From Polynucleobacter sp. MG-27-Goln-C1 (GTDB lineage Bacteria > Pseudomonadota > Gammaproteobacteria > Burkholderiales > Burkholderiaceae), in contig NZ_JACVPM010000001.1 of assembly GCF_018881905.1 (NCBI RefSeq), positions 682,001-746,000 of the forward strand: a stretch of 64,000 nucleotides of DNA, written 5' to 3'. Shown piece after piece: positions 1 to 9,476 of the stretch. The number at the start of each line of letters is the position of its first letter. The first letter of the stretch is position 1. The position numbers and the translations under genes were made by a program. Below the pieces are notes generated by a model, which saw only the letters and a list, made by a program, of their open reading frames with translations, was not told the origin of the DNA and did no database searches.

Positions 1-917
1 GTTCTGCCTTGTACAACTCCTTTGGAGAAAAACAAGTCTCCACAATCTACACGCCAGTAAATACCTACTACGTAATTCTTGAGGCAGCAGAAGAAGACCG
101 ACAATATGAAACCGATCTCAACAAGATTTTTGTGCGTGGTCGCGCTACTGATAAGCTTATTCCGCTCTCCAATGTGGCCAGCTTCACACGAACTATCGGC
201 CCTACTGCAGTAAACCATCAAGGACAGATTCCGGCTGTAACGCTGTCATTTAACTTGGCGCCGGATGTCTTCTTGGGAGATGCAACCAAAAAGATTGAAG
301 CCTATACCAAAGAAATTAACCTGCCATCCTCCATCATCACTAGTTACGGTGGTGATGCGGCCGTCTTTAAGAGCAATCAATCGGGTCAGTTGATTCTGAT
401 TTTTGCTGCACTGGGTGTAATTTATATTCTTCTGGGGGTTCTGTACGAGAGTTATATTCACCCGCTGACTATTCTTGCGGGTCTTCCATCGGCTGCGATT
501 GGTGCCATCCTGGCGCTACGCATCTTTGGGTTTGAACTCACCATCATTGCTTCGATTGGCATCTTGCTGTTAATTGGTATTGTGAAGAAGAATGCGATTT
601 TGATGATCGACTTCGCTTTGGATGCACAGCGCAATCAAGGCATGTCACCAGAGAAAGCGATTCGTGAAGCCTGTATCTTGCGCTTCCGCCCCATCATGAT
701 GACTACCTTTGCCGCTTTAATGGGGGCACTTCCTATTGCATTCGGAATTGGTGCTGGCGCAGAACTTCGCCAGCCACTCGGTATCAGTGTGGCGGGAGGT
801 TTGATCTTCTCTCAATTTGTAACCCTGATTATTACGCCAGTCATTTACCTATATCTTGATAAATATGCCGGCACTGGCCCCATGGAAATCCCCCCATCTG
901 TTTTAGAAGGCACCTAA
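1..917 (+). CDS. RND-family efflux transporter permease, C-terminal part (5' end outside window)
   Basis: The reading frame is open from the first bases, so this is the last 304 or so residues of a roughly 1,000-residue inner-membrane pump of the AcrB/MdtB/MdtC type. The visible part begins in the second periplasmic (porter) domain (FGEKQVSTIYTPVN) and continues through the last membrane bundle. It includes the conserved TM10-TM11 stretch GIVKKNAILMIDFA and the TM11-12 region FRPIMMTTFAALMGALPIAFG. RND pumps export drugs or other small molecules by proton antiport, together with a periplasmic adaptor and an outer-membrane channel. The substrate cannot be read from this fragment. Its stop codon overlaps the dnaQ start by one base (TAATG). 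Confidence 0.9.
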   Translation, partial: SALYNSFGEKQVSTIYTPVNTYYVILEAAEEDRQYETDLNKIFVRGRATDKLIPLSNVASFTRTIGPTAVNHQGQIPAVTLSFNLAPDVFLGDATKKIEAYTKEINLPSSIITSYGGDAAVFKSNQSGQLILIFAALGVIYILLGVLYESYIHPLTILAGLPSAAIGAILALRIFGFELTIIASIGILLLIGIVKKNAILMIDFALDAQRNQGMSPEKAIREACILRFRPIMMTTFAALMGALPIAFGIGAGAELRQPLGISVAGGLIFSQFVTLIITPVIYLYLDKYAGTGPMEIPPSVLEGT

Positions 918-1627
918 TGCGTCAAGTTATTCTCGATACTGAAACTACCGGACTGAATCCCGCTACAGGCGACCGCATTATTGAAATCGGGTGCGTTGAA
1001 ATGGTGGGTCGTCGATTAACCGATCGCACCTTCCATTACTACATTAATCCTGAGCGTGATATCGATGCGGGTGCTTTTGCCGTTCACGGACTCTCCCGTG
1101 AATTCTTATCCGACAAACCTGTATTTGCCAATATTGTTGAAGAGTTAATTGAATTCGTTGATGGCGCTGAAGTAGTCATTCATAACGCAGCGTTTGACTT
1201 GGGATTCTTGGATAACGAATTTGCTTTGCTTAAGCGCCCTCCTTTTAGGGGTCTTGCATCTAAAGTGACCGATACCCTTTTGGATGCTCGTCAAATGTTT
1301 CCAGGTAAGCGCAACTCCCTAGACGCCCTCTGCGAACGATTTGCTATTAGCAATCAACACCGTACTTTGCACGGCGCTTTACTTGATGCCCAGCTATTGG
1401 CTGAAGTCTATGTAGCAATGACACGTGGTCAAGAAGATCTCTCGATTGATCTGATTGATTACACCGTTGGCACAGATGCATCCGGCCAAATGAAAGCCCT
1501 ACCTACGAAGCTCAAACTCATGACAGCTAGCCTAGAAGATTGTGAGCTCCATGAAAAGATTTTGGGTGAAATTGCCAAGGCAAGTAAAAAGGACCCCGTT
1601 TGGAGTCCTTCTGCTGTTACCAGTTAA
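917..1627 (+). CDS. dnaQ: DNA polymerase III epsilon subunit (3'-5' proofreading exonuclease)
   Basis: 236 residues, the usual size for DnaQ. All three exonuclease motifs of the DEDDh family are visible: Exo I DTETTG (residues 7-12), Exo II HNAAFDLGFLDNE (about 93-105) and Exo III HGALLDAQLL (about 152-161). In the replicative polymerase this subunit binds the alpha subunit through its C-terminal tail and removes misincorporated bases. The start ATG overlaps the stop of the RND gene, so the two are likely translationally coupled although functionally unrelated. The gene converges with the SprT-like gene, leaving only 7 bases between stops. Confidence 0.96.
   Translation: MRQVILDTETTGLNPATGDRIIEIGCVEMVGRRLTDRTFHYYINPERDIDAGAFAVHGLSREFLSDKPVFANIVEELIEFVDGAEVVIHNAAFDLGFLDNEFALLKRPPFRGLASKVTDTLLDARQMFPGKRNSLDALCERFAISNQHRTLHGALLDAQLLAEVYVAMTRGQEDLSIDLIDYTVGTDASGQMKALPTKLKLMTASLEDCELHEKILGEIAKASKKDPVWSPSAVTS
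1584..1610 (-). terminator. Rho-independent terminator for the SprT-like gene
   Basis: On the minus strand AAGGACTCC-AAAC-GGGGTCCTT forms a 9-bp stem with one G-U wobble, followed by a T run. It lies inside the last codons of dnaQ, just beyond the stop of the minus-strand SprT-like gene. The pairing is perfect only in minus-strand RNA; plus-strand RNA has an A-C mismatch and no U run. Confidence 0.6.
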
Positions 1628-1634
1628 GTTCTAA

Positions 1635-2294
1635 CTAGCTAATGGCGCGGCGGATTTCATCTGCCTTTGGTTTTGAGCCAGTAACAGATTCTGTATCGTG
1701 CTCGGTCGTATTTTCAATCGTTTCAATAACCGCCTCTTGCATCCGAATATTGTCTTTCGGGCAAATCGGAGCTCCATAGGTAGCCCACTTCTTTAATAGC
1801 GTTACTTCATATCCACACTGACCGCATTTGGCCTTATTGCGACTTGCGTTGCTTGGTCTTGGCGGTGGAAAAACAATAGCTTGATGTGGATATGGGCCAA
1901 GCTCTTGACTAATCATCATCAGACGCACCATCAACTCTTCAGTAGCATGTGCCATTCTGGCGGGACCTTCTAGGCCAACAGTCTGAGCAATACCTTTAAA
2001 GTCTTCACCATGACCGCTAAAGCAATCATCTACCGCGTGGCATAACTCATGCACTAAGGTATCCAATAGCTGCACGGGATCATCTAACTTGGGCGAAATG
2101 AAGATCTCATTAACACCCCCGCCAGAACGCTCGCGAGGCCAGCACTGCCCTAGCGTTGTTCTAGGACTACTGGAAGCTGGAAAGCCACAAGACACTCTCA
2201 CTGGCGGAATGGCATACCCTGCTTTTGAAAACACAGGCTCTAGATGTCTAACGGCGTCTTCCAGCCAGGATTCTCGTACAGAATGTTGCTTCAT
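1635..2294 (-). CDS. SprT-like zinc metalloprotease-family protein
   Basis: 219 residues. It has the zinc-protease helix VHELCHAVDD (HExxH, about residues 86-95), with a further histidine in FSGHGEDF as probable third ligand. A C-terminal zinc-ribbon-like segment has paired cysteines CGQCGY and CPKD (about 157-180). This architecture matches the SprT/Spartan-like family, whose eukaryotic members degrade DNA-protein crosslinks; the bacterial function is largely unknown. The predicted protein is cytoplasmic, without signal peptide or membrane segments. It has no obvious operon partner. The family assignment is good; the substrate is not known. Confidence 0.85.
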   Translation of the reverse strand: MKQHSVRESWLEDAVRHLEPVFSKAGYAIPPVRVSCGFPASSSPRTTLGQCWPRERSGGGVNEIFISPKLDDPVQLLDTLVHELCHAVDDCFSGHGEDFKGIAQTVGLEGPARMAHATEELMVRLMMISQELGPYPHQAIVFPPPRPSNASRNKAKCGQCGYEVTLLKKWATYGAPICPKDNIRMQEAVIETIENTTEHDTESVTGSKPKADEIRRAIS

Positions 2295-2347
2295 GAATGA
2301 CTCATTTATGTTTTTAGTTCAAAGGCTTGTTGCTGGGTAAGACTCTA

Positions 2348-3469
2348 TTATCGCTGCCCTACTTTGACATCACCAAATATGGCTTGAGCCTCGCGCGGTA
2401 AGCAGCGCCAGTAACGCTCATTAGAGGGCACGGTACCACCTAAAGCTGCAGCCGCTTCCCAAGCCCATCTTGGCTTATATAAAAATGCTCGGGCTAAGGC
2501 AATTAGATCCGCATCCCCTTTTTGCAAGATATCCTCTGCTTGCTGTGGCTCGGTAATCAAGCCAACTGTCATTGTGGGCAAACCTGACTTGTCTTTTACG
2601 ATCTTGGCAAATGGCACTTGATAGTTTGGACCTATTGCAATCTTCTGCAATGGTGAAATGCCTCCTGATGAAATGTGAACAAAATTACATCCGAGTGGTT
2701 TGAGGCGGGATGCAAAGTCAGCAGTTTCTTCTGGAGTCCAGCCACCCTCAATCCAATCGCTTGCAGAGATCCGAATGCCTAATACGCCTTGATAAGCCTT
2801 GCGTACTGCTGCAAATAATTCCAAAGGGAAGCGGATGCGATTTTCATATGAGCCGCCATATTCATCGGTACGTTGATTAGCGATCGGCGATAAGAACTGA
2901 TGCAGAAGATAGCCATGCGCCCCGTGTAACTCAATACCATCGACACCGACCCGCTTAGAACGCTGCGCTGCAACAACAAATGCGTCAATCAGCTCAAGCA
3001 ACTCCGCTTTGGAGAGTTCATGCGGTAATCGCTCATCTTTGAGCTGTGGAATAGCTGAAGGAGCAACCGTCTCCCAGCCACCCTGCTCTTTAGACAGTAA
3101 TTGACCGCCATCCCAAGGGGTCGCGCTGGAGGCCTTCCGACCGGCATGTGCTAATTGGATGAAAACGGGGGTTTCTGGCGCCAACTTACGTGCTCTGCTG
3201 AGCTTGTCTTTGAGGGCTGCCTCAGTACGGTCATCCCATAGTCCCAGGCAAGCAGGGGTAATACGACCCTCTGGCGTCACTCCGGTAGCCTCAATAATGA
3301 ATAGAGCTGCCCCGCTGTTGAGGAGGTTGGCCCAGTGCATTAAATGCCAGTCCTGAGCCTCGCCATTGACAGCTGAGTACTGGCACATTGGGGCCACTAC
3401 GATGCGATTAGGGAGCGTTAAATCGCCCTTGGGAGAGCTAAGCGTGTAACTAGAGAATAAAAGACTCAT
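2348..3469 (-). CDS. NADH:flavin oxidoreductase, old yellow enzyme family (YqjM/NamA type)
   Basis: Length 373 residues from ATG 3469 (MSLLFSSYTLSSP). An in-frame extension to 3598 exists but is not family-like. The FMN-binding (beta/alpha)8 barrel is recognisable: PNRIVVAPMCQYSA at the N-terminus, the substrate-anion-binding His pair within IELHGAHGYLLHQFLSP, the ring of residues NQRTDEYGGSYENR, and the C-terminal DLIALARAFLYKPRW. These enzymes reduce activated C=C bonds with NAD(P)H and bound FMN. The physiological substrate is usually unknown, with a role in detoxification or stress often proposed. It is divergent from mmsA, with about 150 bp between starts. No strong Shine-Dalgarno precedes the chosen start. 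Confidence 0.9.
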   Translation of the reverse strand: MSLLFSSYTLSSPKGDLTLPNRIVVAPMCQYSAVNGEAQDWHLMHWANLLNSGAALFIIEATGVTPEGRITPACLGLWDDRTEAALKDKLSRARKLAPETPVFIQLAHAGRKASSATPWDGGQLLSKEQGGWETVAPSAIPQLKDERLPHELSKAELLELIDAFVVAAQRSKRVGVDGIELHGAHGYLLHQFLSPIANQRTDEYGGSYENRIRFPLELFAAVRKAYQGVLGIRISASDWIEGGWTPEETADFASRLKPLGCNFVHISSGGISPLQKIAIGPNYQVPFAKIVKDKSGLPTMTVGLITEPQQAEDILQKGDADLIALARAFLYKPRWAWEAAAALGGTVPSNERYWRCLPREAQAIFGDVKVGQR

Positions 3470-3619
3470 GGGGGGCTCTGGGATCCTGAAATGCGTAAAA
3501 GTGATGAAAGCGATAAAATAGAAGGAGTAGGATAAACGAGACCATACACTTGTGCGATTCCGTCGCAATACAAGTCTATTGAACCTAAAACTAGACAATT
3601 ATTATTTAAGCAAAATACT

Positions 3620-5140
3620 ATGAGCGCACCACAAGCCTTTGAATCAAAAGCAGATATTGGCCACTTTGTTGGCGGCAAAGTCGTCAACCCGAAAGACGGC
3701 CGTTTCGCCGACGTATTTAATCCCTCTACTGGAGCAGTTGCAAGACGGGTTGCTTTAGCCAGCCGTAAAGAGGTTGATGATGCTGTTGCTGTGGCGCAAA
3801 CCGCTTTTCAGACTTGGAGTCTGACCCCTCCACTGCGCCGTGCGCGCATCATGTTTAAGTACCTTGAGCTGCTCAATGCCAATAAAGATGAATTAGCTGC
3901 CATCATTACTGCCGAACACGGCAAGGTATTTACCGATGCCCAAGGTGAAGTGAGCCGTGGTATCGATATCGTGGAATTTGCTACTGGTATCCCTGAACTT
4001 CTCAAAGGTGATTACACCGAGCAAGTATCTACTGACATTGATAACTGGGTCATGCGTCAGCCTTTAGGTGTTGTGGCTGGCGTTACACCATTCAACTTCC
4101 CAGTCATGGTTCCAATGTGGATGTTCCCAGTAGCTATTGCCTGTGGCAACACCTTCATTCTTAAGCCAAGCCCAACTGATCCATCAGCATCCCTGTTCAT
4201 GGCCAAGCTTTTAAAAGAAGCGGGCTTGCCTGATGGCGTATTTAACGTGGTTCAAGGCGACAAAGAAGCTGTTGATGCTTTGATTGAAAACCCAGATGTC
4301 AAAGCAGTGAGCTTTGTGGGCTCCACTCCAATTGCAAACTATATCTATGAGCGTTGCGCACACTTTGGTAAGCGCTCCCAAGCCTTAGGTGGCGCCAAGA
4401 ACCATATGGTAGTCATGCCTGATGCAGATATCGATAAAACAATTGATGCGCTGATTGGTGCTGCTTACGGATCTGCTGGTGAGCGTTGCATGGCGATCTC
4501 TGTTGCAGTATTGGTTGGTGACGTTGCAGAAAAAATCATGCCAAAGCTGATTGAGCGCACCAAGACGCTCGTAGTGAAGAACGGCATGGAACTCGATGCA
4601 GAAATGGGTCCAATCGTTACGAAAGCCTCTTTAGATCGAATTACCGGCTACATTGAGAGCGGTGTTGCTTCAGGCGCTAAGTTATTGGTAGATGGCCGCG
4701 GATTAAAAGTTCCAGGACATGAAGATGGCTTCTTCATCGGAGGCACCCTCTTTGATGGTGTTACTCCTGACATGAAGATCTATCTTGAAGAAATCTTTGG
4801 ACCAGTCTTATCTTGCTTGCGCGTGGCGAACTTTACTGAGGCATTGGATCTAGTGAATTCCTGTGAGTTTGGTAACGGTGTAGCCTGCTTTACTAGCGAC
4901 GGCAATATCGCCCGCGAATTTGCTCGCCGCGTTCAAGTTGGAATGGTCGGCATCAACGTACCTATTCCAGTGCCAATGGCTTGGCATGGTTTTGGTGGCT
5001 GGAAGAAATCCCTCTTTGGCGATATGCACGCCTACGGCAAAGAAGGTGTTCGCTTCTACACCAAGCAAAAGAGCGTGATGCAGCGTTGGCCTGAGAGTAT
5101 TGCTAAAGGCGCAGAGTTTGTAATGCCTACCTCCAAGTAA
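3620..5140 (+). CDS. mmsA: CoA-acylating methylmalonate-semialdehyde dehydrogenase
   Basis: 506 residues, typical for MmsA. It shows the aldehyde dehydrogenase core: [19 protein letters not shown] and KPSPTDPSA for cofactor binding, [12 protein letters not shown] (Rossmann loop) and the catalytic cysteine in [11 protein letters not shown] (about residue 290). The MmsA subgroup has Cys but lacks the usual general-base Glu and releases an acyl-CoA. It converts methylmalonate or malonate semialdehyde to propionyl- or acetyl-CoA in valine, beta-alanine or inositol breakdown. No other valine-catabolic gene is adjacent. No clear ribosome-binding site precedes the ATG. A strong terminator follows. 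Confidence 0.93.
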   Translation: MSAPQAFESKADIGHFVGGKVVNPKDGRFADVFNPSTGAVARRVALASRKEVDDAVAVAQTAFQTWSLTPPLRRARIMFKYLELLNANKDELAAIITAEHGKVFTDAQGEVSRGIDIVEFATGIPELLKGDYTEQVSTDIDNWVMRQPLGVVAGVTPFNFPVMVPMWMFPVAIACGNTFILKPSPTDPSASLFMAKLLKEAGLPDGVFNVVQGDKEAVDALIENPDVKAVSFVGSTPIANYIYERCAHFGKRSQALGGAKNHMVVMPDADIDKTIDALIGAAYGSAGERCMAISVAVLVGDVAEKIMPKLIERTKTLVVKNGMELDAEMGPIVTKASLDRITGYIESGVASGAKLLVDGRGLKVPGHEDGFFIGGTLFDGVTPDMKIYLEEIFGPVLSCLRVANFTEALDLVNSCEFGNGVACFTSDGNIAREFARRVQVGMVGINVPIPVPMAWHGFGGWKKSLFGDMHAYGKEGVRFYTKQKSVMQRWPESIAKGAEFVMPTSK

Positions 5141-5164
5141 TTAGTATTACTAAGCTTCATAAAT

Positions 5165-5194
5165 AAAAATAGCGGCCTTCGGGTCGCTATTTTT
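5165..5194. terminator. Rho-independent terminator with UUCG tetraloop, probably bidirectional
   Basis: AGCGGCC-TTCG-GGTCGCT forms a 7-bp stem with one G-U pair. It is extended by flanking A-T pairs (AAAAAT/ATTTTTT) and closed by the very stable C(UUCG)G tetraloop, with T runs on both strands. It lies between convergent mmsA (plus) and the ABC-transporter operon (minus). Confidence 0.9.
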
Positions 5195-5215
5195 TTGTGC
5201 TTCAACTAGCAATAC

Positions 5216-5881
5216 TCAAGCAGGAATAAAGTAACGCCTCTCAATGGCTCTGGCGAATAACACAATTACTGATACCAGCGCTAAGTAGACTAAAGCGGCC
5301 AATAGATAGGCCTTGAAGAATTGGAAATTCGTTGCGGCCAGCTCCTGCACTCGAGCGAAGAATTCGGTGTACTGAATCAAGAAAGCAACTGAACTATCTT
5401 TGAGGTTAGCAATAACTTGATTCGTTAGTGCAGGAATAGAAAGACGAATCACTTGCGGCAAGGTAATCAATTTAAAAATCTGGAGCGGGCTGAAACCTTG
5501 AGCGCTAGCTGCCTCCAGTTGACTCTTATCCAAACCATTAAAGGCAGTCTTTAAATAGGCGGCGTTATAAGCTGCTACGTTGAATGTGAATCCAATGAAG
5601 GCAACCGTAAATGGTGAGAGTCGAACGCCCCACTGCGGCAATCCGTAATACATCAAGAACAATAAAACGATTAAGGGCATTCCAATAAAGAAGGAGATGT
5701 AGCCATTAATTGCGCTGCTGACATACTTGTTTTTACTCAGCGTGAGATAGAACACCACAATTCCTAGCAGCAATCCAGACACGCTAATCAAGCCTGCTAA
5801 TTGCAGAGTCTTCACAAGCCCAGCTAAGATCAAGGGCATCTGCTCCGTGAGATCACGAATAAAGGATGACCACCCTCCCAT
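5216..5881 (-). CDS. Amino-acid ABC transporter permease (HisM/GlnP family)
   Basis: 221 residues with about five hydrophobic membrane segments. The cytoplasmic EAA-loop region QLEAASAQGFSPLQIFKLITLPQVIRLSIPAL is typical of polar amino-acid permeases. It should pair with the second permease at 6647-7300 as a heterodimer in the inner membrane, energised by the ATPase encoded directly upstream. Its start codon overlaps the ATPase stop by one base at 5881. It is the last gene of a four-gene transporter operon. Confidence 0.9.
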   Translation of the reverse strand: MGGWSSFIRDLTEQMPLILAGLVKTLQLAGLISVSGLLLGIVVFYLTLSKNKYVSSAINGYISFFIGMPLIVLLFLMYYGLPQWGVRLSPFTVAFIGFTFNVAAYNAAYLKTAFNGLDKSQLEAASAQGFSPLQIFKLITLPQVIRLSIPALTNQVIANLKDSSVAFLIQYTEFFARVQELAATNFQFFKAYLLAALVYLALVSVIVLFARAIERRYFIPA

Positions 5882-6612
5882 TAGAGCTTTTCCTCGGACG
5901 CAAAAAAGGCTTTAATTTCTGGATCGGAATGCTTGCTCAACACATCGATGCGATCATCGGCCCGAATCACGCCGCGATCTAAGAACATGACAGTATCCGC
6001 AATATTGCGGGCCAAGTTGAGATCATGGGTAACGCAAATCATGGTGATGCCTTCGCTATGCAAGCGATTAATGAGATCAGCTACATCCCTAGACATGACT
6101 GGATCGAGTGCAGAGGTTGGCTCATCGAGAACAAGGACTGCTGGATCCATCGCCAGCGCCCGAGCTATAGCAACTCGCTGCTTCTGGCCACCCGAGAGTT
6201 GTGAGGGGTATTTATCTTGATGAGGCGTCATCTCAAAATGAGACAACTCCAGTAAGGCCTTCTCTTTAGCCTCAGCCTTACCCATCTTATGCAACTTACG
6301 CAGACCCAATGAGACGTTATCCAATACTGTGAGGTGACTATAAAGAGCGAATTGCTGAAAGACAAAACCAATTTGCTTGCGTAACTCACGCACATCAACA
6401 CCGGGCCCCAATACTTCTTGCCCCCTGAAAATAATTGATCCAGAGGTGGGCTCGACTAGTCGATTGAGACAACGCAATAAAGTGGATTTGCCAGAGCCAG
6501 AGGCGCCCATCAATACCCGAACATCACCCTCTTTTAAATCAAGATTAATATTCGACAAGACAGTTTGCCCATCAAACTCTTTGACCAAATCCCGTACTTG
6601 AATTAATGCCAC
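5881..6612 (-). CDS. Amino-acid ABC transporter ATP-binding protein (GlnQ/HisP family)
   Basis: 243 residues with a full set of ABC ATPase motifs: Walker A GASGSGKST (about 37-45), Q-loop VFQQFALYSHL, signature LSGGQKQR (about 138-145), Walker B VLVLDEPTSALDP and the H-loop histidine in CVTHD. Sequence style is that of the polar amino-acid uptake ATPases. Thirty-four bases separate it from the upstream permease, and it overlaps the downstream permease by one base, fitting one transcriptional unit. The transported amino acid cannot be read from the ATPase. Confidence 0.92.
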   Translation of the reverse strand: MALIQVRDLVKEFDGQTVLSNINLDLKEGDVRVLMGASGSGKSTLLRCLNRLVEPTSGSIIFRGQEVLGPGVDVRELRKQIGFVFQQFALYSHLTVLDNVSLGLRKLHKMGKAEAKEKALLELSHFEMTPHQDKYPSQLSGGQKQRVAIARALAMDPAVLVLDEPTSALDPVMSRDVADLINRLHSEGITMICVTHDLNLARNIADTVMFLDRGVIRADDRIDVLSKHSDPEIKAFFASEEKL

Positions 6613-6646
6613 GAACTTGCCTCTTTAGATAATGTCATATTGATAA

Positions 6647-7300
6647 TCATGCAGGAGCCATTCCTGGAATTTGATAACGCTTAGTCAGCAGTTGAACGCC
6701 GAATAAACAGATTCGGTAAATCACGAAATACAAGATACCCACTGCGAGGTATATCTCTATGCCGCGAAGCGTTGTTGAGGTCAGAGTCATGGCCTGCTTA
6801 GTAATCTCTGGGATTCCGACCGTATAGGCAAATGGCGAATACTTTAAAACTGAGGTGAACTCGTTGACCATGCCTGGAATCGAGAATCGCAACATCTGCG
6901 GCAACTCAATAAACCGGAGAACCTGTATACGTGTCATGCCCATGGCCTGAGCAGCAATTACTTCCACTGGATCGACAGAGTTAAACGCACCTCGGAATAC
7001 CTCGGCCAAATAGGCGGATGCTACTAGACCTAAACTGAGTGCCATTGCCATTAGTGGCGGAACCTTGAAACCAACTCCTGGTAAGCCAAAGTAAACCATG
7101 AATAGCAAAACCAAAACTGGCACGCCCCTAAAGACATAGGTGTAGAAATCAATTGGCGGGATTAGCCAAGGAATATCGAGGCGACGCAGGCTGGCTAGAG
7201 ATAAACCCACTACCAAGCCCGTCAGTGAGCAAACCAGCGTTACTAAAACCGTATAAGAAATGCCCTGAGCTAACTGGGCAAGAATATCCAGAAAAGTCAC
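6647..7300 (-). CDS. Amino-acid ABC transporter permease (HisQ/GlnP family)
   Basis: 217 residues, about five membrane spans. The EAA-type loop EVIAAQAMGMTRIQVLRFIELPQMLRFSIPGMV interacts with the ATPase. It is the first permease after the binding-protein gene (45-bp gap) and paralogous to the permease at 5216-5881. Two distinct permeases with one ATPase and one binding protein are characteristic of glutamate/aspartate- or histidine-type importers. Confidence 0.9.
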   Translation of the reverse strand: MTFLDILAQLAQGISYTVLVTLVCSLTGLVVGLSLASLRRLDIPWLIPPIDFYTYVFRGVPVLVLLFMVYFGLPGVGFKVPPLMAMALSLGLVASAYLAEVFRGAFNSVDPVEVIAAQAMGMTRIQVLRFIELPQMLRFSIPGMVNEFTSVLKYSPFAYTVGIPEITKQAMTLTSTTLRGIEIYLAVGILYFVIYRICLFGVQLLTKRYQIPGMAPA

Positions 7301-7345
7301 AGGGCAGGCTTTCGACTACAGATCAGTAGGTTTAGTGGTGATTGC

Positions 7346-8122
<777 letters not shown>

Positions 8123-8180
8123 TTAGTCATACCCAGGCTCTGGGTGCACACCAAGTATAGGGGAATTAGAGGAAAGCTGG

Positions 8181-8708
8181 CTACTGCAGCGTGTTTTTAA
8201 AGGCGGGCATCATGGGCATTGCCATGACTTCAATCCCCTCTTCACGCAAAGCTTCAGCCTCATCCAATGTAGTTTGGCCACGAATACTCCGCTCAGGAGA
8301 TTCCTTATAGTGAATTTTGCGAGCCTCTTCAGCAAAAGAAGTTCCAACATCCTCAGAGCGCCCCATCAACTCACGCATACCCTTTAAAAAGGCCGCCTGT
8401 ACCTGCGCCTCCAATTGAGAATGATCGCTTCCAGTCAAGGCAACAACATCGCCAGTCAGCCCACCACTCACGCCAGAATTATCCGTTAACGCAGGGCTAG
8501 CAACAGTCAACTCAGTTGAAGTTGGAATATCTTTGCTGGAGCTCGATTTAGCAATATGTGGAGCCGATGGCATCCGCGTAATCTCAATACTGTCGCAAAT
8601 AGGGCACGCCAGCATCCCCTTGTCTTGCTGGGCAAGGCAATCCTCCTCAGAGGCGAACCATCCCTCAAAGCGATGATCCAGTGGGCAAGCGAGGTTATAA
8701 ACTTTCAT
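8181..8708 (-). CDS. DUF1178 family protein
   Basis: 175 residues. The N-terminus has a zinc-ribbon-like start typical of DUF1178: KVYNLACPLDHRFEGWFASEED followed about 20 residues later by LACPICDS, giving CxxxH and CxxC pairs. The middle is low-complexity Ser/Thr-rich. The C-terminus (RKIHYKESPERSIRGQTTLDEAEALREEGI) is the most conserved part of the family. The function is unknown. The gene is a soluble-protein gene between the transporter operon and the NUDIX gene on the same strand. Confidence 0.85.
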   Translation of the reverse strand: MKVYNLACPLDHRFEGWFASEEDCLAQQDKGMLACPICDSIEITRMPSAPHIAKSSSSKDIPTSTELTVASPALTDNSGVSGGLTGDVVALTGSDHSQLEAQVQAAFLKGMRELMGRSEDVGTSFAEEARKIHYKESPERSIRGQTTLDEAEALREEGIEVMAMPMMPAFKNTLQ

Positions 8709-8769
8709 AAGACCTATATAGGGGCAAAAATACCAAATTCAATAGCCCTATTTTAATAGGATTACGGAA

Positions 8770-9372
8770 TTAGCCTGGAATGGGCTTAGGACTCACTAAG
8801 CCGCGGCGATAGCGGTCCAACCAATAGGCTGCAATTGTTGTTTTGACATCCGTAATTTCGCCCTGCTCTACCCACTCTAGTAATTGATCCAAAGGAGCGG
8901 CGAATACATCCAAAAACTCTTCATCATCTAAGTGGCTTTTGCCAGAGACCAGGCCTTCAGCAAGATAGATATCAATAAACTCCGTCGAATACGAAATTAC
9001 TGGATGGATACGACGGATAAAACTCCACTTACTTGCGGAGTAACCTGTTTCCTCTTCCAATTCTCGCTGAGCGCATACTAGATGATCCTCTTTGGGATCC
9101 AACTTCCCTGCAGGAATCTCCAGGCAAGCCTTTGCAACAGGGTATCGATACTGACGCTCCATCAGCACCCTGCCATCATCCAAGATCGCCAAAATGGCAA
9201 CTGCGCCAGGATGAGTGAGGTATTCACGCACCGCTTGATTGCCATCAGGCAAGCTGACTTGATCGCGCTTCATATTCAGAAAGATTCCGCCGTAGATATC
9301 CTCACCTGAGAGACGCTCCTCTCTTAAATGGGCATCACCAATGGGTAGGTCTTTGAATGATTTTTCAGTCAT
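8770..9372 (-). CDS. NUDIX hydrolase, ADP-ribose pyrophosphatase type
   Basis: 200 residues. The NUDIX box GKLDPKEDHLVCAQRELEEE (G-x5-E-x7-REUxEE, about residues 89-108, ending in TGY) gives the Mg-binding catalytic helix. The upstream RQYRYPVAKACLEIPAGK is typical of the NudF/ADP-ribose pyrophosphatase subgroup, which cleaves ADP-ribose to AMP and ribose-5-phosphate. It lies downstream of the complex I operon but beyond a terminator, so it is probably expressed separately. Substrate assignment is by family resemblance. Confidence 0.85.
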   Translation of the reverse strand: MTEKSFKDLPIGDAHLREERLSGEDIYGGIFLNMKRDQVSLPDGNQAVREYLTHPGAVAILAILDDGRVLMERQYRYPVAKACLEIPAGKLDPKEDHLVCAQRELEEETGYSASKWSFIRRIHPVISYSTEFIDIYLAEGLVSGKSHLDDEEFLDVFAAPLDQLLEWVEQGEITDVKTTIAAYWLDRYRRGLVSPKPIPG

Positions 9373-9419
9373 AGCGCTCTTTCATTAATTGAATATCCAT
9401 CATACAAAACTCAGATGAC

Positions 9420-9450
9420 AGAAAAGAGAAAGGCTCCCATTAGGAGCCTT
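9420..9450 (-). terminator. Rho-independent terminator of the nuo operon
   Basis: On the minus strand AAGGCTCC-TAATG-GGAGCCTT forms a perfect 8-bp stem followed by a T-rich tail (TCTCTTTTC). It lies 27 bases beyond the nuoN stop codon and closes the 14-gene operon. Confidence 0.8.
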
Positions 9451-9476
9451 CATCAAAAGTCAGTAGAGATGCTTAC

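Noticed and set aside
3579..3605. Sigma-70-like promoter TTGAAC - 15 bp - TATTAT before mmsA
   Set aside because: Spacing is short and it would leave almost no leader before the ATG; too weak to call.
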